64,000 nucleotides of DNA from Bryopsis sp. KO-2023 (taxonomy: Eukaryota > Chlorophyta > Ulvophyceae > Bryopsidales > Bryopsidaceae), in the NCBI GenBank assembly GCA_030272585.1, contig BSYQ01000004.1, forward strand, positions 5,642,001 through 5,706,000. The letters are read 5' to 3'. This document shows, piece after piece, positions 44,902 through 57,500 of the stretch. Made by a program: the position numbers and the translations under genes. The notes beneath the pieces are model-generated. The model was not told the origin of the DNA. It saw only the letters and a list, made by a program, of their open reading frames with translations, and ran no database searches. How positions within the stretch are numbered: position 1 is the first letter of the stretch; each line of letters opens with the position of its first letter.

Positions 44902-45249
44902 CCCACAGGTCTGGATCACACGGGAACACAAGGGTCGTTTCTCCAGCTCCAGCCTGAAAGCGAAAACGCAATGCACTGAGAACAAAATGCTACCAGTGTT
45001 TATGCATGCATTGTGTCGATGCGTTTGTCGTGTGGTGAAATGGTGGCAATCCCATCTAAGAAGTTTCCTCTCCCCCCCCCCCCTCCCCCGTCGTACGTCG
45101 ATAAAGTCGCGGGAAAGGATCTGGTCGTTTTGCTCGTCGCGCTTGGCCGCGGTTTTGGATCGGGTTAACCGTAAATGTCGTGGAGAGGAGCACAAAAGTG
45201 TTTCCCTCGAGATGTACGCATGTCCCAAGTTTCGTAACAACCCGTAGCA

Positions 45250-46492
45250 GTACTTAACGGATACCTGTTGACATTGCTAGCGACCACCACGGTCTCCTCG
45301 GTGGCCGAACAAACGGTGGATTCTCGGCTTGTTACACCTCCTTCGCCAGGGCTCGATTGGATGCTCCGGCATGGAGAGCAAGCGTGGCTGAAACCCTCAA
45401 CGGGGGCCATTCGAGCGAACGACAACGTGCAGCACACCACAGAGTCGATACTTCTAAGGCATCGCGTTCGATTTTTTAGCGGGCGCCTTGTGTTGGAAAT
45501 CCCTAGGATTTACTTTCGACCGGAACTAAGACGCAGCGACCGTTGGACGTGGTCAACATGTCGACGGCGACCACGGGGACAGGCAGGCGGGCGCCGCCAA
45601 ACACACGAAAGAAACGAAGCGGCGGCAACAACGAGAGGTTCTCACGCCTTCCCACCGCTCCTCTTTTCAGTCCACCGATCGGAATGGCTTCTTTCGGTGG
45701 TTTGTCGGTCCACCCTACCTTTGCCACTTCACGCCCCCAGTGTATAAATGCTCTCGAACAAGGACGCGCTAAAATTTGTTGCATACGCAGTGGACAAGGC
45801 CCACGGACTGGGTCAATTGCGTGTCACGAAGGTTTTTGACTCTGGTCGCAAGTCTGAGCAAAAGGATTTTCCCTCCTGCGCGGCCCTATGCTTGTATGCC
45901 TGCAACGGGTGAAAGTCGTCGCATACGCCGATTTTCTGACGTCTACCAGATCGTACGCGGGAAACGGGAGGAGAGGGTTGGACCTGGTGCAGTTTCCGCG
46001 CAGCGTTTGCTCTTACCTCGGACGGTCTCTTAGGCCACGCTTTGGATGGTGTGGTGTGTCAAGACTCCCTCAGGTCCCGAGCAGTGTTGCTTCTACAGTT
46101 CTTCACAACAGGTTAAATGATGGGTGTGGGCGATCGTGACCCCTTGAGAGTTGTCAGACATGCGATGTGGCCCTTGGACCCGTCAAACTTCATCGACAAG
46201 AAGGTCAAACATTGTGTGCTGTTCGCAACGGCCCAAAAAAACCACTGACGTTGGTAACCCCGATCTGATTTTCCCCCTCCCCTGCACACTCGAAAGCTTC
46301 GAACATGGGGTGTTGCTGGGCGAAGGGTCGGGGTGCCAGATACAGGGTGGGTGATATGAATCGCAATGGAGCAATAAAAACAAGAAAGGCATTACAAAAT
46401 CGCCCAATACGTCCCGTTCAGACCAAACTACGAATTCCTTTCTGATGAACAGATGGCTTTTCGTTGATACTTTTCCTTAACCAAAATCTGTT
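45250..46492. other. GC-rich stretch with open frames, no recognised gene
   Basis: CpG-rich DNA between the 5' side of the minus gene at 44901 and the 3' end of the NIFK-like gene. Plus-strand frames begin at ATG 45559 and 45746 and another covers 45888-46139. Splicing between them could make a small protein, but I could not find a combination with a recognisable domain. A pseudogene or a lineage-specific gene remains possible. Confidence 0.4.
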
Positions 46493-48706
46493 TCACTGCC
46501 CTTTCTTCTTGCTAGATTTTTTTTTCCGAGATCCCGAGGCTGCAACACTCGAATCCACCTCAGAGTTACTCCGGTTTTTCCTTTTCTTCGATTTCTTCCT
46601 TTCCCCTTTCCCCTCTTCAATTTCGCCCGACCCAATCTCAGGTTCATTGGCATCCCCTGTCTTCTTCTTTTTCCGTTTGGGCTTTTTCTTGACACCGCCA
46701 GTTCCTTGCGCATCATCCGTTACCTCCATACCAGGTTTCTTTTCCCCCTTGATCTTTTTTTTCTTCTTCTGATGCCGTGGTTTCAAATTGAACTCCACCT
46801 CCGTATCACCGGCTCCTCGATCAGCCTCCACTTCCCCCGTATCTTGATCACAATGCCAGTCCTCCAAAGAGCAACTCACATCTTCTCCAGAACCCGGCCC
46901 CTCCACTCCCCCCTCCGAATCGCCCAAACCCGCTGGCCCCCCCTCCAACTTCTTCTTCAGCTGTACCGAAGCATCCAGATTGTCCAAACCTTCATCACCC
47001 TCCTGCTTTTCGCTGGCGGCGAGAATTTTCCCATTGGCCAGCCAAGCATGGTATATGTTGTCGCTGGGGATGAGACTGGACAGCGGAGCGTACTCATAGT
47101 CGATGCCATGCATGTCGAGGTTCGAGCGGATTTTCTCATCCTCTTCGATCAGACTGGACAGGGATTCGCAGTACTTGCTCTCAGTCAGATTGACATTCAT
47201 CAACGAGCGGATCTTCCTGTCCATTTGCTTCTTTGGGTTCACCATCACTTCCCAGCCCCTGCAATTTGAAAGAAAATTCAACATGATGCTCCCAATGCCC
47301 ACATACATGCTGTGCAAACTTTTGTCAAAAATTGATGAATTGGTATGTCACTGTTCGTCGGATTAACCAATTTTCCCCTTTCTATGACTTCCCCCCCCCC
47401 CCCCCCCCTTGTACCTGAAAAGCTCTGGTCGTTCTTTCACCCAATCCTCCGAGCAAACTTTGCAGCGCAAGATCTCCTCCGCCAGCATATAACTGTTCAT
47501 TGCATTGGCGGCCACCCTCGCCACGTCAGGGTGCTTGAATTCGACAAAGCCGAATCCTTTCGAGCGCCCCGTCTCGGCGCTTCGGCAAACTTTGACCTTC
47601 CAGATGGTCCCGAACTGAGCAAAAAACCCTTCACAGAGCAGACAGCATTTTTCAGGAATTTATTAATGAGCTTGCATTCCAAGAAGATGGCGGTAATGGT
47701 GCGTCTGAGAAAGCGACTGGCTGCTCAACCCCTCCCCCACCCCCCACAAAAAAACTCATATTGTCCAGACTTTTAATTGTAACATGCTTGAAAAACAAAA
47801 GCCCAACAAACAAAAGTATAATTTATTTGTTTCGATCTCTGTTTGGGGATTCGAAAAAGAATCATGAACATGATCGACGTTTTTTCCATGCTCTCTGGTC
47901 TATGGTGGTTTTATGCAGCATTTTTTTTTTCAATTTAGAACATGAGTATGGTGCTATAAAGGGGCAGAAGGGCTCCTTTAAAATAAAAAAAACCTGAAGT
48001 CTCGAAGTTTAAATTAAAAAATTCAAATAAATTTCATTTGAAAAAAGAGACCAGTGTCCTAATGCTTTACATAATGATCTCAGAAAGCCTTTTGCCAGAA
48101 ACAAATATTGCAGACCACAATGCCTTGCAAAAGAGTTGAAACTAAAAAACTGGAAAGGAAAAAAAAAAAAAAACATTCAGAAAAAAATTACCTGCAATCT
48201 CCTGTTCGAAGAAACCGTGAGGGATGTTTCTGAAAAACAAACCACAGAAAAAGAAAAAAAAACAATCGTAAGGTTCTCCTTCAACAAAAAAACAAACAAC
48301 AGAAACAAACCACAGACACAAAAAGAAAAAAAAAACAATCTCAAGGTTCTCCTGAAAAAAAATATATATATTCTACATCCCCAAAACTGTGCTTGCCTTG
48401 CTTTCACTGTGTTGCTTTTTATTTGTCTTTTGTCTTTTTTAGAAACTTTGGTTTCAGGAAAATGAGAGAACTGCATTCTGTCCAGGAGACAGCCATTCAT
48501 CAGACTTTTTCCATGGGAGGCATTCTGATCCAATCAACACCAAATTTTTTTGCAAGACTACGAAGTCATATCCTAGAGCGCGCAAACCCCAGCTTTCAAA
48601 CGCACCACGCAACTCACCCAATGTACATCACGTTTGAAGGTTTCCCCACGCCGCCGTTCTTGGCGGGGTCATCGCTCCTCCTCTTTTTCCTTTGATACAG
48701 CGGCAT
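46493..48706 (-). CDS. NIFK/Nop15-type nucleolar RRM protein (368 aa, four exons)
   Basis: Ribosome biogenesis factor of the MKI67-FHA-interacting nucleolar phosphoprotein / yeast Nop15 family, acting on 60S precursors in the nucleolus. Exons (minus): 48618-48706, 48192-48229, 47415-47628, 46493-47258. They total 1107 nt and are in phase. The RRM spans the first three exons: RNP2-like VMYIGNIPHGFFEQ, then GRSKGFGFVEF (RNP1), then AMNSYMLAEEILRCKV. After the RRM comes the family's GWEVMVNPKKQ linker and GIDYEYAPLSSL. A long acidic then Lys-rich tail (KKKPKRKKKKTG, KKKSSKKKGQ at the end) is typical of nucleolar proteins. Exon 48192-48229 is only 38 nt and easy to miss. Confidence 0.85.
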
Positions 48707-48837
48707 GATGAGCTCGCAAACCAGGGAAACGCTCTCGGCACCTTTGCGCGGCGGCAGCACTTTGAAAATTCGAAGACGCCACCCAAAAGTGACAATCGCG
48801 CTTCAAATACAAATGGAATTGTTAACCATACACCACA

Positions 48838-49269
48838 GTAATTTCCGGAGCGAAAATCCGACGTGGATCCGAATAATAATAAATTAATTAGTCGATGCGG
48901 AGTCAGTTTCCGGTTTTTCCGGGGGCTGTTTTTGGCTTCGTCGGTGTCGGAGTCGCCGACAGTCAGGGCGGGATGGATAGGCCAGTCCAAAACGCGCCTT
49001 TTAGAGTTGATCGCGTTGAAAACAAACGCCTGTGAGCGGCGGTAGAGGCGATTACCGTAGATTTCGTTTTTTTTAAGAATCTGCTTCGTTTCTTCTTCGT
49101 TTTGAGAACGATCAAGTCGAGAAGAAACTTCAGGCGATTTAGAAACTTTTGTCGCGGGGGTTTTTCGTTTGGTGCAGTGTTTCGCCAGTTTTCGGCTTTT
49201 TGCGCGTTTCTTGATGTGACAGGCGAAAAACTTAGCTTTTTCCATTTTTTCCATATTTTTCTTTTTCAT
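48838..49269 (-). other. Lys/Arg-rich open frame upstream of the NIFK-like gene
   Basis: A continuous minus-strand frame from ATG 49269 (or 49251) encodes a very basic peptide (KKRAKSRKLAKHCTKRKTP, later DSDTDEAKNSPRKNRK). Its composition fits a nucleolar N-terminal extension, and plant relatives of this family have such extensions. It cannot be joined to the exon at 48706 in frame without an intron whose borders I cannot fix. It could also be 5' UTR. Confidence 0.35.
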
Positions 49270-51523
49270 TTCTTTTTATCGCCTTCTTTTGTGGTGTATA
49301 GTTAAATTGGAACGGCCTCCTGCGGCCCGTTTCCCTGGTAACACATCAGGAAAATTGTCCAGAATGAAATTCTAGCAGCATAATTTATGCTGCATAAAGG
49401 TTTTTTTTTTTTTTCTTCCCACGCAGGTACACGAAATAGGAAATACCGTATTTCAAATACGGCCTTCAGCTCGCTTCACAAGTTCACTGCAATAGATCTG
49501 TTGTTGGGTGGTGAAGGGCGTCAAAAAAGGTAAGGACGTCACGTGGCTGCGAATCGGGAGTCCCCCCCGACGTACTGCTCGCTTTTTTGAGCAAGGTTCC
49601 CCCAACACCTCGGTGTTCGAAACTTTTTTTTGTCTCATGTTATGGCAGATCTTTTCCTGGGAAAAAAAAGTTGGGTGTTGTGATTGTACGACAGGGGCAA
49701 GGATAAAACTACCCACATTGTTCGTTATTCGCCTTTGTGAAGGCCACTGTCGTACGAGTTTCAACCTCACACCTGCCAATGCAAATCTACATAATTGGTG
49801 CAAATGTCCAATTGATGATTTCTACAACATTCTAACTCCAGTTTGTTAGAATTGAAGGGAGTTTGGTTGGAACTGGGGTCCAACCAAACTGTTCCCAATC
49901 CTGTTTCTTGGATTTTAAACATTGTTTTCCCTAAGCATTGTTGTGTGTTTCAGCCAACCCATCCCGGTGCATTGTAAAAAATATACAGAAACTCATAGAT
50001 TTCAAATTGTACAATCCTTCCCAAGACCCAAACCCCTCCCCACCACCACCTACATTTCCCAACCATTTTTTTCCCAACCATTGTTGTCCCGACCATTTTC
50101 CCCGTAATTTGCCGAGCACCCCCTTGATTTTGCCCTTAATCTTTCTCCCTTTTCCCAATGCGTTTCATTCCGTTTCCTTCCTTTTTTTCTTTTTCTTTTT
50201 GTTGTTTTTTCCCCTTCATTTTGTTCCTAGACCCAAACGGAGCCCAGCTAATCCTTCTTTCCCCCTCAATCGACTTTCCCTCAAACGAACCCTACGTTCC
50301 TCTTCTCTTTCTTTTTCCCCTCGACCAAATCACAAAAAAAAAAAAAATCTTCTCAAAGGATTTCCTGGTTTTTATTCAGCTTTTTTTTTTCAAACAACGC
50401 AATTCATTCTAATTCACATTTTTTTTTTTCGAGGGGACAGGATGGAGGCAAAAAATATACAAATATATATATATATATATTCTTCCCCATTTCCTTTTGG
50501 TTAAAAAAAAAAAAAAAAAGAATCCGCTGTTATGCAAGAATTGACCATCTTTTTTCCCACATCATGAACGAGAAAAAAATAAATAAAGCCATTTAAATTT
50601 AGCTACTGCATTGATGACTAAAGGGGAAAAAAAAGAGGAGAAAATAAACGCATTGTTTAAATCCCCAAATTCCTTAGTCATCCCCCAGATTCTCAACATT
50701 TCTTGAAAAAATACAATAAGGAAACACACCCACCCACACCCCAGAGTCATTCAGACAATATGATTGTGACCGCATTTGCAAAGATTCTTTTTTTTTCAAA
50801 AAAACAAAAAAACAATGAGCACAAAACATACATCAGGAGAACTCTAATCTTTTTTTTTTCTTTTGGCTTTGAATGCACAAAACCATAGTCGCATGTCCCC
50901 TTGTTTAGAATCATCACCACCACAACCCATTGATAGCTCAAAGAACCCCCAAAGAAACATTTAATAACGCCAAATAGCTACAGGACATGTCAAAAGCGTA
51001 GTAATCAATCCTAGTTTTTCCACCCATTTTTTTTTTCGGTTTTTTTCATATTTTTTGAATATCCCTGAATTGAGGGGCTTAAACCCCACCCCCACCAAAT
51101 ACAATAGAGCATTTTCCCTACGATACATTGCTCCACCAGCCCCCTTTTTTTTTCTTACCCTTTTTTTCCCCCCTTCAGAAAGCCAAACACACACACACAC
51201 CTCGGCAAAAATACCGTTATGCTCTGACCTTAAAATTGAAGCATTGAATTCTGTTAGAACAAGTTTTTTTTTTTTCCCTTCACGTTTCGAAAAAAAAAAA
51301 AACTTTCTTTTTTTTTTCTCTCCTTGATCTTCCTTCTTTCGTCAGGTAGATAAAACCCCCATGGAGAAAAAATAATAAAGCCGAAAAAAAAGCACCCGAT
51401 GGTTTGTCACACAAATCCCGTTAATCTAGAAGAGAGGTATTTTTATCCTCCCTCTCTCAATTTTTTTTTTTTTTTCAATATTCAGTTTTTTTTTTTTTCC
51501 CTTCGTCTATTGTTAAAATTCTC
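49270..51523. other. Intergenic, AT-rich, no confident gene
   Basis: Long T, A and C runs, a TATATA microsatellite at 50463-50480 and many frames without domains. It should contain the promoter region of the NIFK-like gene at its left and the 3' UTR of the U-box/ankyrin gene at its right. Confidence 0.5.
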
Positions 51524-54500
51524 TCAGAGAATTTTAAACGAACTCAGCTTTGTTTTCAGCATCCGCTGAAGACCTTGCCAATAAAGAAAATTGTACAGCT
51601 CAGTGTGATTGTTGTCACTGGCAATGCGGATGGCCTTCCTCCCAGACTGCAAAAATAGTTTTAAAAGAGCAAATAATTAACCCTCTGAAAATACACTCCC
51701 CTTGAAGAGATAAAAGAACTCATATTTTCCCCCCACTCAAAAAAAAATTACAAAAAAAAGAAAAAAAGAAAGAGAAAATACATACCTAATAAACACACAT
51801 ATGCATGTCTATTCAACTACAAAACAAAAATTGTGAAATAAAACACACTTCATATTTTGTGTTCCAAATCGGGTTTGAAAAGAAAATTTTTCGATTCATC
51901 TGCATTCACTGCCACAAACCACGAATTCAGATTTCGCCAGCTGTGGAAACATGGATTTTCTTACTCTTCAAAATGCACACAAACCATTTTTTATTTTTTT
52001 TTATTTATTTTTTTTCTTTATTTTTTTTTTCAACCGCTACGATTGTCTCACCTTGGTCATTTTCTTGTTCAAACTTGCATTTCCTTCTGTGACCAGCATC
52101 ATCGCAAACTCAGCGTTGCCCATGAAACAGGCTCTATGCAATGCCGTCGCTCCATCCTGAATGGAACCAAAACAACACAAAAAAAACAGCCTTCCTCAGC
52201 GGCTTGTCTTGGGAGTGTGTGTAGGGGGGGGGGGGGGGGGGGGGAAATAAATATGCTGTTCCTTGAAAATACACTGAGTACAGGGCGGATTGCTGCTTCT
52301 TTCATGGGTTTTGTTGTCGTTTGAGTCATGTACTTACATCACCCTGCACATCTGGGTCAGCGCCATATTTCAGAAGCATCCTGCCAATGTCAAGTCGACC
52401 TTTATCCTGAGCTGCATGCAACGGAGTCCAACCACCCTACAGTGCGCAGAATAAGCCACTCAAACCAACCAGTAAAAATTGAGTAAAAGATTGAGAAAAA
52501 AATGATTAGAAATTGACTAAACATTGAGTAAAAATTGACTATGACACATACCAAAAAAAAAAATGTCTTCACTACAAACAAGTTTGATCGTTTTCCACAC
52601 TCCACCCTCAACATATCCCATTAACATATTTAATCGCCCTCCAAGCCCCCTTATTTTTGTCATCATCATCTAAAAAAAAAAAAACAACAAGAAATGTATA
52701 CGGAGAAAGGGGAGGGATGGGTGATGGAAATTATTTACCCCTGATCTTTCTGATTCTTCGTTTATCCTCGACTGCACATTTGGGTTGGCATTCGTTTCTC
52801 GGAGCAGCAGTTCCACTAAATCTCCATGGCAGTTATCCACTGCTACATGCAACGCCGTCCATCCTGCCTATATAAGAGACGCACACAAATAATATAATAA
52901 ATCTTTAATGCCACCCTTTAAATACCCCAGCAAAATCAAACCAATGACTTTTACGCGCTTTGGTGGCATTTTTTTTTGTTTTTTTTCCAGCAAAGAAAAC
53001 ATTTTCCCACATGTATTTTTTATTTCTTGAGGTTAAGCAAAAACACACACAGAGACTTGACGAAAAAGTGAGACTCACCGCACAGCGCACGTTGACGTCT
53101 GACATATATTTCACAAGCACTCTTGCTGCATCTAAATGACCGTTCCTACATGCATGATGCAAGGGGGTCCATCCAGCCTGCATCCAAAAAAAACAATCGA
53201 TCGGCAAGAAAAAAAAAAGAACTGATCATTCATTCCAGTTGCATTTGCCAAATCGAAACATCTCATCATTTTACTTTGAACAATTTTTAAAATTGCTGAA
53301 AGACAGAAAACTTGATCTAGTGGGTGAAAAGAAAAAAAGGGGAAAAAGGCAAGAAAGCTGCCCCCAGCGATGTCTCAAATCGACCATTCAATTATGCATT
53401 ATGCATTTTTTGTTTTAATTTTCGCAGATGCATGTTTTTTCGGTCTTTTTTCAGATTAGGAACGAACCTCTGTCTGTCTGGAATGGCATTCTACGCCAAC
53501 ATCATTAGCATGCTCCAACAGATCACCACAGATTTCTGTGTGGCCTTTGTCAGCGGCGACATGCAAGGGCGTCCACCCATGCTACAAAAAAAAAAAGAAA
53601 GGGGTTGGGAGAAAAAAAATGCGTCACTGATAGTGTATTACTGGATAATAATTTGTTTTCATTTTATTTAAACTATTTGTTATTTATTTAGTTTTTGTTA
53701 CTTGATATTTTTAAAAAACGTTTGAAAAAAAAAAAAAAAGCTGCATGAAACACCCAAACAAACAAACGATGAGTAGCATGGAAAAATACTGCTAACTTTG
53801 AGAAGGGAAAAAAAACGACATATTGCTTCACTTTCACTTTTTTGCCCCCCCCCCCAAATAAAACCACCACCAATGAGTGTAAGCCTTCCCTCACAAAAGC
53901 TGAATGGTGCAAAAATAAAATATGGATGATATCCAGCCCATGATATGATTTTTTTTACCTTGTTTCCTATGACAAAATTAGCATTGTTTTCCAGCAGCAA
54001 TTGCACAACCCTTCTATGCCCACCGCACGTGGCAATAAACAATGGTGTGGCTTTGTCCCCCTTTCACAAAACAAACAAAAAAAAAAACGATTTCTTTTTT
54101 CCCCACTGACACTAAACCCCCGATATCGCTTAATTATTTGAATGTTTTTATGCATGCATTTTTCTGTATTTCAAACTGAGCATAACGAACTTCAAGATTT
54201 TAGTTACATATTCTCTCCAGCTGTTTTACTTTGTTCAAAAAGGGGGTACGCGAAGCGGTTTGTCGGAGTGCACCGAAATATTTAATATTTAATCAAATAT
54301 TTACCAAGTTTGAGTAGAACTTGCTTGGAAATCCATCATGTCAGACAATCAGACACACCTCAGTTTGAGCATTCAAGTTGACGTTTTGTTGGATTAGCAC
54401 GGCTGCAACTTCTGTTTGCCCTTTGCTTGCTGCCCAATGGAGACAATTACGGCCGTCCTGGATAGAGATTCACAGCTGGCGTCAGAAAATCAGGCAGGAT

Positions 54501-57500
54501 GATAATTTTTCTAAAAATTAAACCAGCCACATCCACGGTGCCCCCTTGACAAGGCTTTGTTGCAGCTCCTGAGAACAACTGTGGGATCTTCATCCGGGGT
54601 TGAGCATATTTCGACTCCCTTCACACCGAGAACATTTCTATTGTGTTGAGTAATGTATTGACCAGCTGTGCTTTTTTTTCCAAACGCATTACATTGAGGC
54701 TGAAAACCTCTGGTGTACACATACACATATATCAATTTTTTTTGCCGAGAAAAGAGGGGCAGTATATTTTTTATATTTTTTACTTTTTTTTAATACTCCC
54801 CCTTCTTTCTCTGCGAAAAGAGAATTATTTTATTTATATTTAATATTCTAATAAATTTTTTTCTGGTTTTCACCTCATCGACTTCAGTAATATCAACACC
54901 ATTTTCAGCGAGGTCCTGTATAGCTTCTACATCCCCATCTTCACATGCCGAAAATATCTCCTTTTTAAGGTCCTGTTTTTTTTTTTGAAGTTGTTTTTTG
55001 CACACACACACGTAACAACAATAAATCAAAAAACAAAACTGAAGAGAAAATTGGGCAACACCTTTTCCAAAACAATCTTGAATTTTAAAATTCCTTTTGA
55101 ATGTCTGGAAGAGGACATTGAATTGTCGAAAGTACCTAAAGTACTAATCTGGTGTTTTTCTTTTTCTTTTTTTTTGTAAATTATTTTCATTTTCTGTTTC
55201 CTTATTTACTCCCACCACAATTCACGAGCCCATCAAAAATCCCCCTCACTCTTTTTTTGGATCAGGTTGAGCATAATTTGTGTGACATCCATCATACAAG
55301 AAATAACACATATCGTATGCATGCTACTCAAAATCAGTCAATTCGACTATTTTTTCAGCCTTTTTTTTTCGTTTCATGGCAGAAGACCATCTGTTCAAGT
55401 AAAATAAAAATATATTACAAAAAAAAGGTACCCAGTATGAAATTTGCCGCTTCCTCAACATCCGGCTCATATCTGATACTGTGGAGGCTGCTACCAACAT
55501 GGTTTCAGCAATGCTGGATTGGTCATCCCTTGTTGAATGCAGTTTTTCCGCAGTTTTTAACTGCAGAGGATTGATCCACAAAAAAAAACAAAAAAACTCA
55601 ATGTTTTTTTCAAATATCCCAACAGCATCGAACCACAGTATTTTTCTAAACCTTAATCGAAGCAAAATTGTCCCTCCACACTTTCTTTTCGTGGTTTAGC
55701 GATGTTTCGCCAGCTTATTTAATTAATTATTTTATTTTATTTTTTTGCCGATCGTTGATTTCAGAAGGATGCCTGCAGAAATATCTATTAGCAAAAACTG
55801 CTTTCGAATTTAAAACTAAAAAAACAATCAAAAATTTTTGGCCATGTAGTCGATGCAAGCCAACTGCAAGGTCACCCAAACAAAATTTTACAACCTTAAC
55901 TGAAACTGATAAAAGTGAGGGCAATATACAAATAAAAAAAATATATATATAATTTTTATTTTTTTATTTTTTTTCAAGAAAAGCAAGAAAAACAGTGGCA
56001 TTTACGGAAAGGGGGGCCAGACTCCCAAGTGCTCTATGGATTAGATTTTAGGGGGAAAAATCTAAATCAATTTTTCTCACCTCAGAAACGTTTGCGGAGG
56101 CTGTCGACACTGGAGTCCTAATTTGTGATAGAGCATTGTCCTGCAACATCCATAATTGCAGACAGTTTAGAAACAAAATAATAATAAAAATGATAAAGTT
56201 AAAATTATGAAAATCCTAGAACCTAATGGTCGTCTTGTTTGTGCAAATTGTCATTTAGCTCAAAAACCTGTTGAAATCGAAGTATCAGGGATTGGATAAA
56301 ATATCCTCCCTGCTCCTCCTCTTATAAAAACCCCCTCAAAACTGAGAGGGACATCGGTGCAAAACCACAATTTTTGTTTTAATAGCCTTAACGGGCTAAT
56401 GTATATTTCCAGCAATGGATCCATTTTCGCAACAGCAGTTGATGCTCTTGTTGTGAAAGCTGTGAGCATTTATCCCCCCCCCCCCCCCCGATCTCAACCA
56501 GGATTCCACACAACCTTACCTTGAATTCCAAAAGGCTATTCCCAAGCGACCCCCATGTTGCTCGATCCCTTTCCCCCTCCTGAGTTTCACATCCAGATTT
56601 AGAAAAAAAAAAAAAACCAACGAACGAACGAGGGTTACTATGTGCTCGACATGCAAATATTACAAATAAAAAAAATGAAAACAGTTTCTTTCAACCTAAC
56701 ACTGCAGTTGCACAACCATCCAACACAGGGTTCCCCCCCCCCCCCTCCTCTCTTAAAATCCCTTCCTCTCGGTGACGAGGATCAATAAACCATCGGTAGT
56801 CGTTTTTTTGTGCCATCTTCTCCACACAAACCAAAAAAACTCCATCCTTTTAATTTATTCTTATTTTTTTCAATGGGATGTTAATTACCTCAGGAACAGC
56901 AAAAATTCCATCCATGTCTCTGGCAGGCAGCCACGGATGCTTTACGAAAAAATCTGAATCCGTCGAAGTGGTTTCTTCGTGTTGTTGGTTGGAGCCCACC
57001 GGAGAATCGGATTCCATCGAAGAAAAAGATTCGTGAGGAAGGGACTGAGCAGAATCGCGGCAATGTGCCAGGGATTGGCGAGGCTGGACATCATTTTAAA
57101 AAAAACAAAAAAAAACAATCCTTGATGATGTCCCAAGGGGAAAAATATTAATTTAAAAAAAAAAAACTGTACAAGAAACCTCGGAAAAATGAAGAGTGTT
57201 CACCATTACTTTCAGACTATCCCTTTCCCCCCTTTTTCCTTTTCTTTTGTTTTTGTTTTCGAGTTTCTTTGATTTCTATTCCTTTTTTTATCTTAATCGA
57301 TTATTATAATATTATTATTTGGGGGGGGAGGGGGAAGAGGCAGTGTTCTGTTTGTACTGAGGATTACGTTTCCATAGATTCAACCGTACACTCAAGTTGG
57401 AAAACAAAACAAAAACAAAAACACACAGACACAACAAACCCCAAAACGAATCTAGGTCATATTTCTGCAGCTATTGTTTGAAAATATACACATGATCAAA

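Noticed and set aside
45888-46139. PEX11-like peroxisomal protein
   Set aside because: A vague helical resemblance only; no signature motifs and no consistent exon structure could be built.
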